DNA from: an uncultured Lachnoclostridium sp.
Lineage (GTDB): Bacteria; Bacillota; Clostridia; Lachnospirales; Lachnospiraceae
DNA length: 64,000 nucleotides
Direction: 5' to 3'
Assembly (NCBI GenBank): GCA_946415315.1
Contig: CAMKRZ010000001.1
Location: forward strand, 186,001 to 250,000
Translations under genes and position numbers: made by a program
The notes under the pieces: generated by a model
The model's input: only the letters and a program-made list of their open reading frames with translations
What the model was told of the DNA's origin: nothing
Database searches by the model: none
Part shown: in pieces, positions 55,787 to 64,000 of the stretch
How the letters are laid out: every line of letters begins with the position of its first letter
Numbering within the stretch: the stretch's first letter is position 1

Positions 55787-55818
55787 ACTCCCGTCCGCCT
55801 ATTCGGACGGGAGTTTTT
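55787..55818 (+). terminator. Rho-independent terminator after GH130
   Basis: ACTCCCGTCCG (55787-55797) pairs with CGGACGGGAGT (55804-55814), then TTTT. Confidence 0.95.
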
Positions 55819-55847
55819 CGTTGGGGACGCCCCGGTTTATTTTTGTG

Positions 55848-55875
55848 TTGATTTTACACCCCTATAATGTATAAT
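55848..55875 (+). promoter_or_regulatory. Promoter of the small lipoprotein
   Basis: TTGATT (55848-55853), 16 bases, TATAAT (55870-55875). The leader of about 135 bases opens with a GGTT/AACC hairpin near 55886-55900, otherwise nothing recognised in 55876-56016. Confidence 0.7.
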
Positions 55876-56016
55876 AAACATGCGCGGTTTTCGATGAACC
55901 GCCATGCAGAGTGAATACGATATCGGTCTGACGCGGGTTATTTTTCGCGAAGAGAGGGCGCGGATGTCACAACGACTGCTTCACGAAAAGAATACTGACA
56001 AGGGGGAAAAACAGAC

Positions 56017-56583
56017 ATGAAAATGTTTGCAAAGAAACTGACTGCGCTTCTGTTGATCGGAATTCTGACGATGTCGCTTACGGCTTGCAGAAAGTCCTAT
56101 ACCAAGGGCGAAGTGGATGGGAACACGTACACCAACAAATGGGCGGAAGTGCAGGTAACACTGCCGAGCGGCTATAAGATGCTGGATGTTTCGGATTTGA
56201 ATTACTCCGGAAGCATGAGCAAATTCGATATCGGTTGTGCATTTAAGGCAGATGATAAAACTGCTCCGATCTGCTACGTATTGACTCTCGAGGGTGAGCA
56301 GGATCTCGCGGCGATCGGACAGGAGTTCGCCGATGAGTTCGGCGGGACCGGTGGGGCTATGAATGTCAAGCAGGGAAAGACCACGTATCAGGTTTCCATC
56401 AACAAGCTGAACTACAGTATCGCTGATGCGAGCTATGATGTCTACCATATCAGTGTCGGTACCGGGGATCTGTACTGCGCATTGCATGATGTGGAGGGAA
56501 CCGGCGTGATCGTGATCTATGTGATCACGTTGAGCGGCGGAACAACCGAGGATGAGGTCTTTGATATGTTTACCAAGATGTGA
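56017..56583 (+). CDS. Small lipoprotein of unknown function
   Basis: 188 residues. Signal peptide MKMFAKKLTALLLIGILTM and lipobox LTAC. The mature part (VDGNTYTNKWAEVQVTLPSGYKML) looks like an extracytoplasmic alpha/beta domain; two further Cys (about 74 and 86) could be a disulphide. I do not recognise a named family. RBS GGGGG before ATG. It stands alone between two terminators. Confidence 0.8.
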   Translation: MKMFAKKLTALLLIGILTMSLTACRKSYTKGEVDGNTYTNKWAEVQVTLPSGYKMLDVSDLNYSGSMSKFDIGCAFKADDKTAPICYVLTLEGEQDLAAIGQEFADEFGGTGGAMNVKQGKTTYQVSINKLNYSIADASYDVYHISVGTGDLYCALHDVEGTGVIVIYVITLSGGTTEDEVFDMFTKM

Positions 56584-56625
56584 TCCGGGAGTTCGGAAAC
56601 GTCGGACAATGAATCCAAAAACAGG

Positions 56626-56659
56626 AACAGCCACTGCAGATTGTGCAGTGGCTGTTTTT
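56626..56659. terminator. Bidirectional terminator
   Basis: AACAGCCACTGCA (56626-56638) pairs with TGCAGTGGCTGTT (56644-56656), followed by TTTA on the plus strand and CCTGTTTTTGG on the minus strand. It lies between convergent genes. Confidence 0.9.
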
Positions 56660-56667
56660 ATGCTCTG

Positions 56668-57423
56668 TCAGATGCCGTGGTAGTTGCGAAGGTCGCGGCA
56701 GATGTGTTCGAGGTCGGGGTAGATAAAGCTCTCCGTGATGCCGAGGACGTGCAGGCTCTCGATGAAATACTGCTTGCAGTCGCGGGGGATAATGATCTTG
56801 TAGAGCGTGTGTTCGTCGCAGATATCCTCAAGGCGGCGCAGGGAATTGTGCACCGTGAAGCAGGACTGTTGCGAGTACATGCGGAGATTCTGGTCCGTCG
56901 AGGCACACGCGAGGATCTTGTCCTCGAGCACCGGATTGTGATGCAAATGCTTGAACGCCGGGAGAAGCATCTCCTGCGTGGTGTCCGCGTCGATCGGGTA
57001 GATGCAGCGGTCAAAGCCTTCCTGCGCGTTCAGCGCGTCGGGAACCAGAACCCAGACGCAGGCATCCCGGTCGGTGACAGTCCGATAGGTCTCCGTCGCG
57101 AAAAATACGGCGATCAAAGGCGATCGCGACCAGTCAAGGATTCGCGTCGGCAGACCGTAGTGCTGCATCAAGGCGATCCAGTAGGCGTAGTTGTTGCGGG
57201 GCGGCGCCGATTCCATTGTTTGCTTGGCGCGGATGTAGAAGTCGTTCGAAAGGAAGCGCTCGCGCTCCAGGCGGCGCTCACTTCTTTGGATCGACGGCAC
57301 AAGTGTGAGATTCGAGTTGTCCTCACCGCGGTACCACAGCTGCGTGTTGCTGCCGTGGCGGTCGGACAGTGCTTTCACGAACTGCAGGAGTTCGTCAATG
57401 GTGCTGATATCTATTGTGATCAT
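56668..57423 (-). CDS. FRG-domain protein
   Basis: 251 residues. The FRG motif is at the N-terminus (LWYRGEDNSNLTLVPSIQRS), followed by YWIALMQHYGLPTRILDWSRSPLIAVFFA, the most conserved block of this domain. FRG proteins occur singly and near mobile or phage-related genes; a biochemical role is not established, though resemblance to ADP-ribosyl-transfer folds has been discussed. No toxin-antitoxin or phage neighbour is visible here. RBS GAGAGGG before ATG 57423. Confidence 0.85.
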   Translation of the reverse strand: MITIDISTIDELLQFVKALSDRHGSNTQLWYRGEDNSNLTLVPSIQRSERRLERERFLSNDFYIRAKQTMESAPPRNNYAYWIALMQHYGLPTRILDWSRSPLIAVFFATETYRTVTDRDACVWVLVPDALNAQEGFDRCIYPIDADTTQEMLLPAFKHLHHNPVLEDKILACASTDQNLRMYSQQSCFTVHNSLRRLEDICDEHTLYKIIIPRDCKQYFIESLHVLGITESFIYPDLEHICRDLRNYHGI

Positions 57424-57648
57424 ATAAAACCCTCTCCGTAGTCGCTCCTTCCGTTACGCGTCGGGGAGCCTTGTATTTCTATTATTATACCGCTCGCGGA
57501 GAAGGGTGTAAAGTGAACTTTTGTTGAAGTGGTTTCATTTTCCGTACTGACAGTAAATGCGCATAAGTATATGCGGGAAATAAAAAACACTGCGCTGCGG
57601 TTTGTGCCGCGGCGCAGTGTTGTAGTTACGATTCATTGCGAGAGAAGA

Positions 57649-59184
57649 TTACTCCTGAGGAACGATCGTTACTCTCGTCATGTGAGGCTGCATACCGTTG
57701 TACCAGTACAGGAAGCCTTCCACATCGATGACATCGCCTGCCTTGAGGGATTCAACAGCCTTGTAGACCTCGGAATCCTTGTCGCAGAGATAGGACTCAA
57801 CAACGAACGAGAAGTACGTTCCGTCCTTCGAGACGCGGAGATAGAGATCATCGCCCCGGGAACCGGAACCGTCGTACTTGTAAACGGCAGGCTCCTTGAC
57901 CTTGAGACCGTTCATGGTCACCAGGCAGTTCATAACCTCAGTCATTTTCGCGTTCCGCTCCTCAAGATCAAGAGAGAGATAAGCGGTAACATCGGTTGCG
58001 GGTGCGATGTAGGTTCCCTCAAGGAACTCGAAGGTAGCGTCAGCAACCTCAATCTCGCCGGACCAGAAAGCACGGTAACCGGTAACCTTGATCTTGGTTC
58101 CGGGAACGAGCTTGGCAGCGTCCTCCTCGGAGCACTTCATCTCGTACAGGAAATAACCGCCGTCTGCATCTGCTGCATAGACCGTGATCTTGTCTTCCCA
58201 CCAGGACTGATGAGCCTGAACGTAGCACTCGATCACAACCGGATCGTCAACCTCGGCAGCAACGAACTGTGCGTGGGTCATAACACCCTCGCTCTTCGCG
58301 TTGACGTTGCCCGTCACCTTCGCGGAGGTGATGTGCGGGTTCGCACCGTTGTACCAGTAGAGGAAGCCCTCGAGGTCGACAATATCACCGGGCTTCAGGG
58401 CCTCAACAGCCTTGTAAACATCGGTGTCCTTGCCGCAGAGGTAGGACTCTACGGTGAAGGTGAAAATCTGGTTGCCCTTGGCAACTTTGAAGTACAGGTC
58501 GTCTCCCTGGGAACCCGAGCCGTCATGCTTGTAGGTGGCAGCGCTCACAACGGTAAGACCCTTGAAGGATACGAACTGGTTCATCTTCTTCTCAAGGTCG
58601 GGCGTTCCGAGAATGTCGGTAACGTCAACTGCGGGAGCAATGTAGGAGCCCTCGAGGAATTCGAAGGTCGATTCCTTGGCAACTTCAATCTCGCCGGACC
58701 ATGATGCACGATAGCCGGTTACCTTGATCTTGGTTCCGGGAACAAGCTTGGCAGCATCCTCCTCGGAGCAGGTCATGTTGTAAATGAAGTATCCGCCGTC
58801 CGGATCAGCTGCGTAAACAGAGACGGTACCGTCCCACCAGGACTGATGAGCCTGAACGAAGCACTCGATCACAATCTCGTCGTCGTCAGCCGCCGCAACG
58901 TACTGAGCGTAGGTCATAACGCCCTCGCCCTTGGCAGACGGATCGAAAGGAACCGGGGTAGGAGTGCTGGTAGGCTCCGGCGAAGGGGTAGGGGTGTCCG
59001 GTACCGGAGTGGGAGTGTCCTCAGCCGGTGTCGGGGTATCTGCAGCAGGCGTAGGAGTGTCCTGCTTTGCTTCCGTCGTAGGAGTGGCGGTAGCCTTTTC
59101 CTCAGTCTTGTTGTCCTTGCCGCATGCGGTGAGCATTGCTACAGCGAGAACACAGACCATGAAAACCATGAATAACTTTTTCAT
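57649..59184 (-). CDS. Lipoprotein with two tandem about 210-residue beta-rich (OB-fold-like) repeats
   Basis: 511 residues from ATG 59184 (AAGGAG 7 bases upstream; an ATG two codons earlier is too close). Lipobox LTAC at Cys21, then a Thr/Pro/Asp linker to about residue 85. Repeats A (about 87-298) and B (about 299-511) both run EGVMT-AQ-VAA, AHQSWW, VYAAD-DGGYF, KLVPGTKIKVTGYRA-WSGEIEVA, YKHDGSGS or YKYDGSGS, VESYLC-KD, VYKAVE-LK-GD, EGFLYWYNG. The alternating short strands suggest OB-fold-like carbohydrate or nucleic-acid binding modules, but no known family was identified. Confidence 0.78.
   Translation of the reverse strand: MKKLFMVFMVCVLAVAMLTACGKDNKTEEKATATPTTEAKQDTPTPAADTPTPAEDTPTPVPDTPTPSPEPTSTPTPVPFDPSAKGEGVMTYAQYVAAADDDEIVIECFVQAHQSWWDGTVSVYAADPDGGYFIYNMTCSEEDAAKLVPGTKIKVTGYRASWSGEIEVAKESTFEFLEGSYIAPAVDVTDILGTPDLEKKMNQFVSFKGLTVVSAATYKHDGSGSQGDDLYFKVAKGNQIFTFTVESYLCGKDTDVYKAVEALKPGDIVDLEGFLYWYNGANPHITSAKVTGNVNAKSEGVMTHAQFVAAEVDDPVVIECYVQAHQSWWEDKITVYAADADGGYFLYEMKCSEEDAAKLVPGTKIKVTGYRAFWSGEIEVADATFEFLEGTYIAPATDVTAYLSLDLEERNAKMTEVMNCLVTMNGLKVKEPAVYKYDGSGSRGDDLYLRVSKDGTYFSFVVESYLCDKDSEVYKAVESLKAGDVIDVEGFLYWYNGMQPHMTRVTIVPQE
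57655..58925 (-). repeat. Internal tandem duplication in the lipoprotein gene
   Basis: The two repeats are about 635 bases each (approximately 57655-58290 and 58291-58925) and retain high similarity in protein and DNA, e.g. the CACCAGGACTGATGAGCCTG word near 58199 and 58836. Confidence 0.8.
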
Positions 59185-59341
59185 TGTCATTCTCCTTTGC
59201 TTTTGTGACCGGCACAGAACCTGCCCGGTCGAATCTTCCGGGGCCTGTGAGACCCCGCTTGTCCGCGCGTCATCCGCGCAGACGCCTCATATCCTCGAAA
59301 CTTCCGAATGGTTCTTCGGAAAATGAAGCACACGCAACCAC

Positions 59342-59369
59342 ATTATACTGAGAAAAATAAAAAAATCAA
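59342..59369 (-). promoter_or_regulatory. Promoter of the tandem-repeat lipoprotein
   Basis: Minus strand: TTGATT (plus 59364-59369), 16-base spacer, TATAAT (plus 59342-59347). The -35 overlaps the last codons of the binding-protein gene. The leader of about 150 bases holds a TTCCGAA/TTCGGAA hairpin (59302-59320). Confidence 0.7.
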
Positions 59370-60994
59370 GGTTTATCTTCCTGCTTGCTTTGTATCCTGC
59401 GGAAGAGATAAATGCCGGCGAGGCACACCCAGGTGATGATGACTGCGATCAGAAGCACGCGGGAGGCGGTCGGCAGTTTGCCCTCCGTACGGTCCGCGGC
59501 GCGCTCGGTCACGGCAATCTGGTCGAGATGTTTGAGGGCAGAGGTGTCTTTGTACAGCTGTTCGATGAAGGCATCATCGACGGTCTTCTTGCGGCGAACG
59601 GAGGTGGTCACTTTTTCCACAAGTTCACCGGCGGCTTCACGAACGGAGGCGGAGCCGGCGAACACGGGCGTCACAAAGGTGTTGTCGATGTTTGCAAGGA
59701 ACAGCTTTGCAGCCTGGATCTTCACGCTGTAGTGGGTCGTGTTGTCCGTGCCCTCGGCAGCAAGATACGCCTGATACTCGTCGGAGTTCTGGGCTTTGGT
59801 CGTGACCGGGATGTAGCCCTCGGTCTGGGAGTAGGCAATCTGGACGTCGTTCGTGAGCATGTACTGCATGAACAGCCAGGAGGCCATGACTTCGCCCTCG
59901 TCCTCCTTGTTGAAGATGCACATCGAAGGACCCTGCGAGATCATGTACGGCTCCGATGTGTCATACTGCGGGATCGGGCGCACGACCGTCGTAAAGCGGC
60001 GGATGTCGTCGGAGCAGATGTCGGAGTTCGGCGCGTCGGAACCCATCCAGGTCGCGCCTGCAGTCGAGTCGATCGCGAAAATGCACTGCGCGGCGTTTAA
60101 GTAGTTGGCCGGGTAGCTCGAGATCTTGAACGTCGAGAACGCGCGTGATTTGGCGTGCGGCACGATGGAGTAGAGGATCTCTTTCGTCTCGTCATTGAAG
60201 AGCAGCACATGGCCTTCGTCATCGGAATACGGCGCGTGCTTCTGTTTGAGCATTGAGATCATCATGTTGTCGGTCGACTTGTAGATGAACGGGATCAGCG
60301 TCGTCTGGCCGTTCAGGGTGAACGTGTCGCCGTCCTTCGTTGCCACGGCAGCCTCGGAGACTTCCCAGATGTAATCCCAGGTGACGATGTCGGGAATGTC
60401 GTAGCCGAGTTTGTCCACAAGATCCTTGTTGATGTACAGCGCCTCCGTGGAGCGCATGTACGGCATCGCATAGACGGAGCCGCCGATGCGGCATTCCTCG
60501 AGGAATTTCGGCACGATCTCCTCCACGGTCGGACCGTCGAAGAGCAGTTTGCTGCCGCCCAGACCGTAGTACGTGTCGTACATCAGCTCCTCCAGGTTGA
60601 CCACGACATTGTTGCCCTTCTGGTAGGTCGCGATGTGGTCGGGGTAGGTGATGCACACATTCGGCGTCGTGTCCGTCGCGATATTGGTGATGACGTCCTG
60701 GTAGATCATCGCGTAGTCCGTGTACCTCTTCAGCACGACGTGGATGTTCGGGTACAGCTTCTCAAAGTCGGCGATTGCCTTCTCGTAGACGTTGACCTGC
60801 GCGATGTTGGTATCATTTTTCGCCCAGAACGTGATCGTGTATTCCTTGTCCGTGTCAAACTCCTTCGGTATCGTAAAGGCCACGCGCTTGCTGCTCTTGT
60901 GGCAGCCGGTGGCAAGAAGAACCGTGAGCAGGCCGATCGTCAGGAGCGACAGCATGGCAATCGTACGGAAAATGCGTTGCTTCGTTCGGATCAT
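59366..60994 (-). CDS. Extracellular sugar-binding protein of the ABC operon, with C-terminal membrane helix
   Basis: 542 residues. The signal region ends in the lipobox ATGC. The body is a family 1 solute-binding protein (EYTITFWAKNDTNIAQVNVYEKAIADFEKLYPNIHVVLKRY opens it). It carries an unusual extra C-terminal helix (VLLIAVIITWVCLAGIYLF) with a basic end, so it may be held at both termini. ATG 60994 overlaps the permease stop by 4 bases (ATGA), with GGAGG 9 bases upstream. The sugar is unknown. Confidence 0.88.
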   Translation of the reverse strand: MIRTKQRIFRTIAMLSLLTIGLLTVLLATGCHKSSKRVAFTIPKEFDTDKEYTITFWAKNDTNIAQVNVYEKAIADFEKLYPNIHVVLKRYTDYAMIYQDVITNIATDTTPNVCITYPDHIATYQKGNNVVVNLEELMYDTYYGLGGSKLLFDGPTVEEIVPKFLEECRIGGSVYAMPYMRSTEALYINKDLVDKLGYDIPDIVTWDYIWEVSEAAVATKDGDTFTLNGQTTLIPFIYKSTDNMMISMLKQKHAPYSDDEGHVLLFNDETKEILYSIVPHAKSRAFSTFKISSYPANYLNAAQCIFAIDSTAGATWMGSDAPNSDICSDDIRRFTTVVRPIPQYDTSEPYMISQGPSMCIFNKEDEGEVMASWLFMQYMLTNDVQIAYSQTEGYIPVTTKAQNSDEYQAYLAAEGTDNTTHYSVKIQAAKLFLANIDNTFVTPVFAGSASVREAAGELVEKVTTSVRRKKTVDDAFIEQLYKDTSALKHLDQIAVTERAADRTEGKLPTASRVLLIAVIITWVCLAGIYLFRRIQSKQEDKP

Positions 60995-61935
60995 CCCTTC
61001 GTACCTCCTCTCGAAACGCCCTCCATGATCTTGTTGCGGAACACGAGGAACAGAATGATGAGCGGTACGGAGACGACAACGACCGTGGCCATCATGGCCG
61101 GGATGTTGTCGCGGCCGAAGCCGTTCTGGCGGATCTCCTGGATACCGTTGGAGACGAGGAAACGCTTGCGGTCATCGGTGATCAGTCGCGGCCATACATA
61201 GGCGTTCCAGCACTCGATGACCTTGAGGATCGTGATCGTGACGATGGTCGGTTTCGCAATCGGCACCATGACGCGCAGCAGGTACTTGAAGTCGGAGGTG
61301 CCGTCGACTTTGGCGGCCTTGTAGAGCTCCTCCGGGATCTGCTCGAAATTTTCCTTCAGCAGATAGATGTAAAAAACGCTTGTCACGGACGGCAGGATCA
61401 GACCGGCGAACGTGTTGCGCATGTTCCACGAGGTGATCGTGACGTAGTTCGTGATGATCACAAGCTCGCTCGGGATCATCATCAGGCTCAGGAACAGCGA
61501 GAACACGAGGTTGCGTCCCGGGAAACGCATGCGCGCGAAGGCAAATGCCGCAGGCACGATGACGATCATCATCAGCGCTGTCGTCACGACCGTGTAGATC
61601 AGCGTGTTCAGGAAATACCCGGCAAGAGGAACCGCGGTGAAGGCCTCCTTATAGTTCGCGCCGGTCGGTTCCGACACGTAAAACTTCGGTGTCACTTCGT
61701 TGTTGTACGCGCTCTGCGTCTTGAAGGAGGTTAAGAGCATCCAGTAGAACGGGAAGAGCACGGCGATCGCGCACAGCGTCAGAAATGTGTACAGCAGGGC
61801 ATTGCGGATGATCTTGCGGCGCTTTGCGGCGCGCTCAATGCGGTCGTACTCGGACTGCGTGGCGATCGGGGAAGCGATTGCAGGCTCGGGAGCCGTGACG
61901 GTTTCGGGGATCAGTTCTTTCTCATTGTCAGCCAT
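60991..61935 (-). CDS. Carbohydrate ABC permease, MalG type
   Basis: 314 residues. A cytoplasmic N-terminus of about 50 residues precedes six membrane helices. The inner-loop EAA motif reads EELYKAAKVDGTSDFKYLLRVMVPIAKP, which docks on the ATPase. PSELVIITNYVTI and NPAL-like ends fit the MalG/UgpE group. It overlaps the binding-protein gene by 4 bases and lies 16 bases after the second permease. Confidence 0.93.
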   Translation of the reverse strand: MADNEKELIPETVTAPEPAIASPIATQSEYDRIERAAKRRKIIRNALLYTFLTLCAIAVLFPFYWMLLTSFKTQSAYNNEVTPKFYVSEPTGANYKEAFTAVPLAGYFLNTLIYTVVTTALMMIVIVPAAFAFARMRFPGRNLVFSLFLSLMMIPSELVIITNYVTITSWNMRNTFAGLILPSVTSVFYIYLLKENFEQIPEELYKAAKVDGTSDFKYLLRVMVPIAKPTIVTITILKVIECWNAYVWPRLITDDRKRFLVSNGIQEIRQNGFGRDNIPAMMATVVVVSVPLIILFLVFRNKIMEGVSRGGTKG

Positions 61936-61951
61936 CTCATTTTCCTCCTTC

Positions 61952-62842
61952 CTAGTAATGTACGTTGTTGCGGCTTACCATCAGGTTGATGCAGGTGATG
62001 GTGAACACAACGGCGAAGAGGATCAGGGCGGCAGCGGAAGCGAACGAAGGGTAGCCGCCGCTGTTGCCGTAGAGCATGTCATAGATGTAACCGACCATCG
62101 TGTTCATGCCGGCTGAGTTGAGGTCGGTGCCGAAGAGAGCAACCTCGTCGCTGTAGGCTTTGAACGCGCCGATGAAGCCGGTGATGATCAGGTAGAAGAT
62201 CATCGGGGAGATCATCGGCAGGGTGATGCGGTAGAAAATGCGAGACGGCCTCGTTCCGTCCACGCGCGCTGCCCGGTAGTAGTCCTCCTTCACCGACGCA
62301 AGAGCGCTCGTGAGGATGAGGATCTTAAACGGGAGAACGATCCAGACGGTGTAGATGCACATGACGAGCATTTTCGCCCAGTGCGGTCCGTCGATGAAGT
62401 CCACGGAACTGCCGCCGAAGAACCGGATCAGCAGGTTGACCATGCCGTCCGTGTATTCGGTCTTCTTGAAGAGGACCATGAACACGAGACCGACGGCCAG
62501 GGTGTTGGTTACATACGGCAGGAAGTACACGGTCTGGAAGAGATTGCGTAACGGCTTCACCGAACTGAGGGCGAGGCTGATGAGGAGCGCAAGGCCCGTG
62601 GAGACCGGTACGGTGATGATCACGAGGACAAATGTGTTCTTGAGAGCCTGCACAAAATACGGATCGCGCAGGACGTAGCGGTAGTTGTACAGACCTGTTC
62701 CGTTCGAAGTCTGCGAGACGAAGTTGTAGCCTTCCTCGAAAGAGTACACGACGACGTCGATCAGAGGATAGACCATGAAGATCCCCAGGAACAGGATGGC
62801 GGGCAGGAGATAGAGCCAGCCCTTGTATTTGCTCTGTTTCAT
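61952..62842 (-). CDS. Carbohydrate ABC permease, MalF type
   Basis: 296 residues from ATG 62842 (AAAGGA 6 bases upstream; the longer frame to 63100 runs through the ATPase gene and is not real). Six membrane helices; EAA loop EDYYRAARVDGTRPSRIFYRITLPMISP. MKQSKYKGWLYLLPAILFLGIFMVYPLIDVVVYSF is a typical MalF/UgpA start. It pairs with the MalG-type permease to form the import channel. Confidence 0.93.
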   Translation of the reverse strand: MKQSKYKGWLYLLPAILFLGIFMVYPLIDVVVYSFEEGYNFVSQTSNGTGLYNYRYVLRDPYFVQALKNTFVLVIITVPVSTGLALLISLALSSVKPLRNLFQTVYFLPYVTNTLAVGLVFMVLFKKTEYTDGMVNLLIRFFGGSSVDFIDGPHWAKMLVMCIYTVWIVLPFKILILTSALASVKEDYYRAARVDGTRPSRIFYRITLPMISPMIFYLIITGFIGAFKAYSDEVALFGTDLNSAGMNTMVGYIYDMLYGNSGGYPSFASAAALILFAVVFTITCINLMVSRNNVHY

Positions 62843-62889
62843 ATGAGTTCCTTTCAGCGGATAAAGTTCGTTGCCCGGTCGGAAAATGC

Positions 62890-64000
62890 CTACCGCGCTT
62901 CGAATCCGATGGTTTTCTCTGTCGTTTTGTCGAAAAGGCATACCTTCGAGGGCTTCAGGCGGAAGCGCACGATCTCGCCGCCGATGCCGGTGACATCCTC
63001 GGACGGGATGATCGAGCGGATCGTCGTTCCGACGAAGGAAGGATGCGTGGAGACGACGCTCGTGTCGCGACCCATGACCTCGATCTTCGAGAGTGCGCAT
63101 GTGAGACGGCCGTCATTTGCGGGAACAAAGCCCTCCGGCCGGATGCCAATCCAGACAGGGAGGGAACCGTCCCCGGAGTCTGCAGCGCCTGCATCACCGG
63201 TGAGCTTCACGTCGAGAACCGCTTCCTCGCCGATGAAAACCTGTCCGTTACGGACACAGCCCTCGAACACGTTGATCGGCGGGGTGCCGAGGAATTTGGC
63301 AACGAAGAGGTTGCACGGACTGTCATACACCTCCTGCGGCTTGCCGATCTGGTGGATGACGCCGTCCTTCATCACGACGATGAGATCGCTGATGCTCATC
63401 GCCTCCTCCTGGTCATGGGTGACGAAGATGGTCGTGATGCCGGTTTCCCGCTGAATGCGCGCAAGCTCCTCGCGCGTCTGCAGACGGAGTCTGGCGTCGA
63501 GGTTGGAGAGCGGCTCGTCGAGAAGAAGAACGCTCGGCATTTTCACGAGGGCACGCGCGATCGCGACACGCTGCTGCTGGCCGCCGGAGAGTTCGCTCGG
63601 GCGGCGCTCCATGAGCTCGCCGATCTGCACGAGTTTTGCGACCTCCGTCGCTTTGGCGCGCATCTGTTCCTTCGTGAGTTTCTCTGCGCCGCGGAGGTTG
63701 CCGAGAGGGAATGTGATGTTGTCCATCACCGTCAGGTGAGGGTAGAGAGCGTAGTTCTGGAACACCAGGCCGACGCCGCGATTTTCCGCGGGAAGGTTGG
63801 TGACATCGGTGTCGCCGAAGAAAATGCGTCCGGCAGAGGGCATCTCCAGTCCGCTGATCAGGTTCAGAGTCGTGCTCTTGCCGCAGCCGGACGGGCCGAG
63901 GAGACCGATCAGTTTACCGTCGAGAATCTCAAACGTGAAATCGTTGACGGCGATGACGTCCTCGTGAATCTTCTTGTTGCGGTTCGGGAACCGCTTGGTG
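62890..64000 (-). CDS. Sugar ABC ATPase (MsmX/UgpC type), 5' truncated by window edge
   Basis: The visible part is 370 residues; the start lies beyond the right edge. Walker A GPSGCGKST lies beyond an apparent ATG at 63843, proving that ATG internal. Then come the Q-loop VFQNYALYPH, signature ELSGGQQQRVAIARAL, Walker B VLLLDEPLSNLD and the His switch FVTHDQEEAM. A C-terminal MOP/OB regulatory domain (LKLTGDAG, IGIRPEGF) marks the MalK/UgpC/MsmX type that powers sugar and oligosaccharide importers. It heads the visible ABC operon. Confidence 0.95.
   Translation of the reverse strand, partial: TKRFPNRNKKIHEDVIAVNDFTFEILDGKLIGLLGPSGCGKSTTLNLISGLEMPSAGRIFFGDTDVTNLPAENRGVGLVFQNYALYPHLTVMDNITFPLGNLRGAEKLTKEQMRAKATEVAKLVQIGELMERRPSELSGGQQQRVAIARALVKMPSVLLLDEPLSNLDARLRLQTREELARIQRETGITTIFVTHDQEEAMSISDLIVVMKDGVIHQIGKPQEVYDSPCNLFVAKFLGTPPINVFEGCVRNGQVFIGEEAVLDVKLTGDAGAADSGDGSLPVWIGIRPEGFVPANDGRLTCALSKIEVMGRDTSVVSTHPSFVGTTIRSIIPSEDVTGIGGEIVRFRLKPSKVCLFDKTTEKTIGFEAR

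Noticed and set aside
56668-57423. FRG protein as part of a phage-defence or toxin-antitoxin system
   Set aside because: The gene stands alone between terminators and ordinary genes; no partner or mobile context supports the idea.
62843-63100. N-terminal extension of the MalF-type permease
   Set aside because: It runs through the ATPase gene in another frame; the ATG at 62842 has a good ribosome site and a typical permease start.
63843-63845. Start of the ABC ATPase at 63843
   Set aside because: Walker A GPSGCGKST and further coding sequence continue upstream to the window edge, so this ATG is internal.

Overview
The window reads as a chromosomal segment of a Gram-positive Clostridia member, most likely Lachnospiraceae, with a GC content that I estimate by eye at 55-60%. 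The diagnostic genes are hprK, whiA, a Crh-like HPr, the SCIFF peptide with its radical-SAM maturase, DUF1846 next to asnA, a DUF1292 protein and many Thr/Pro-linker lipoproteins. CE2, GH30, GH130, SGNH esterase and sugar ABC genes point to a fibre- or glycan-degrading gut or rumen organism. No tRNA, rRNA, CRISPR array, transposase, integrase or phage gene was seen. Both window edges cut through genes.

Layout. 1-4.3 kb: edge-truncated LacI-like/GGDEF sensor, then a membrane glycosyltransferase and a lipid kinase. 4.4-13.9 kb: DinG-type helicase, ferredoxin-type membrane protein with a TlpA-like lipoprotein, an AT-rich acetyltransferase, DUF1292, UvrD helicase, gltX. 14-17 kb: two-component system with a NudC-type Nudix gene. 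17.2-21.7 kb: FIST-EAL protein and a LacI-like sensor without an output domain. 21.8-24 kb: flavin reductase and a beta-helix lipoprotein. 24.2-28.4 kb: hprK-glcK-murB-whiA-crh-like. 28.4-34.4 kb: SCIFF and its maturase, an Orn/Lys/Arg-decarboxylase-fold enzyme, CE2 esterase, deoC, deoD. 34.5-40.7 kb: trpS, HD-GYP, DUF1846, asnA, azlCD. 40.7-48.3 kb: SGNH lipoprotein, structured RNA, AAA+ ATPase with an RpoA-CTD-like domain, GH30, cytoplasmic SGNH protein. 48.3-53.5 kb: mgtE with a long leader, GGDEF protein, HdeD-like protein, FKBP-like lipoprotein. 53.6-57.4 kb: AraC regulator divergent from GH130, small lipoprotein, FRG-domain protein. 57.6-64 kb: tandem-repeat lipoprotein and a sugar ABC operon read on the minus strand.

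Themes. At least four c-di-GMP turnover proteins (two GGDEF, one EAL, one HD-GYP) lie in 51 kb. Carbon control (HPr kinase plus a Crh-like HPr whose residue 15 is Gly) sits beside glucokinase, cell-wall and glycan-use genes.

The most striking non-gene signal is an octamer, GGAAAATG (reverse CATTTTCC). By hand I counted 43 copies, about equally in both orientations, in coding and non-coding DNA and in several reading frames; a base-composition estimate expects one or two. Other candidates for new biology are the RpoA-CTD/AAA+ fusion, the M-box-less mgtE leader with an upstream reading frame, a terminator-ended structured RNA at 42.2 kb and a symmetric operator at trpS. All positions, counts and alignments here were made by eye, without database searches.
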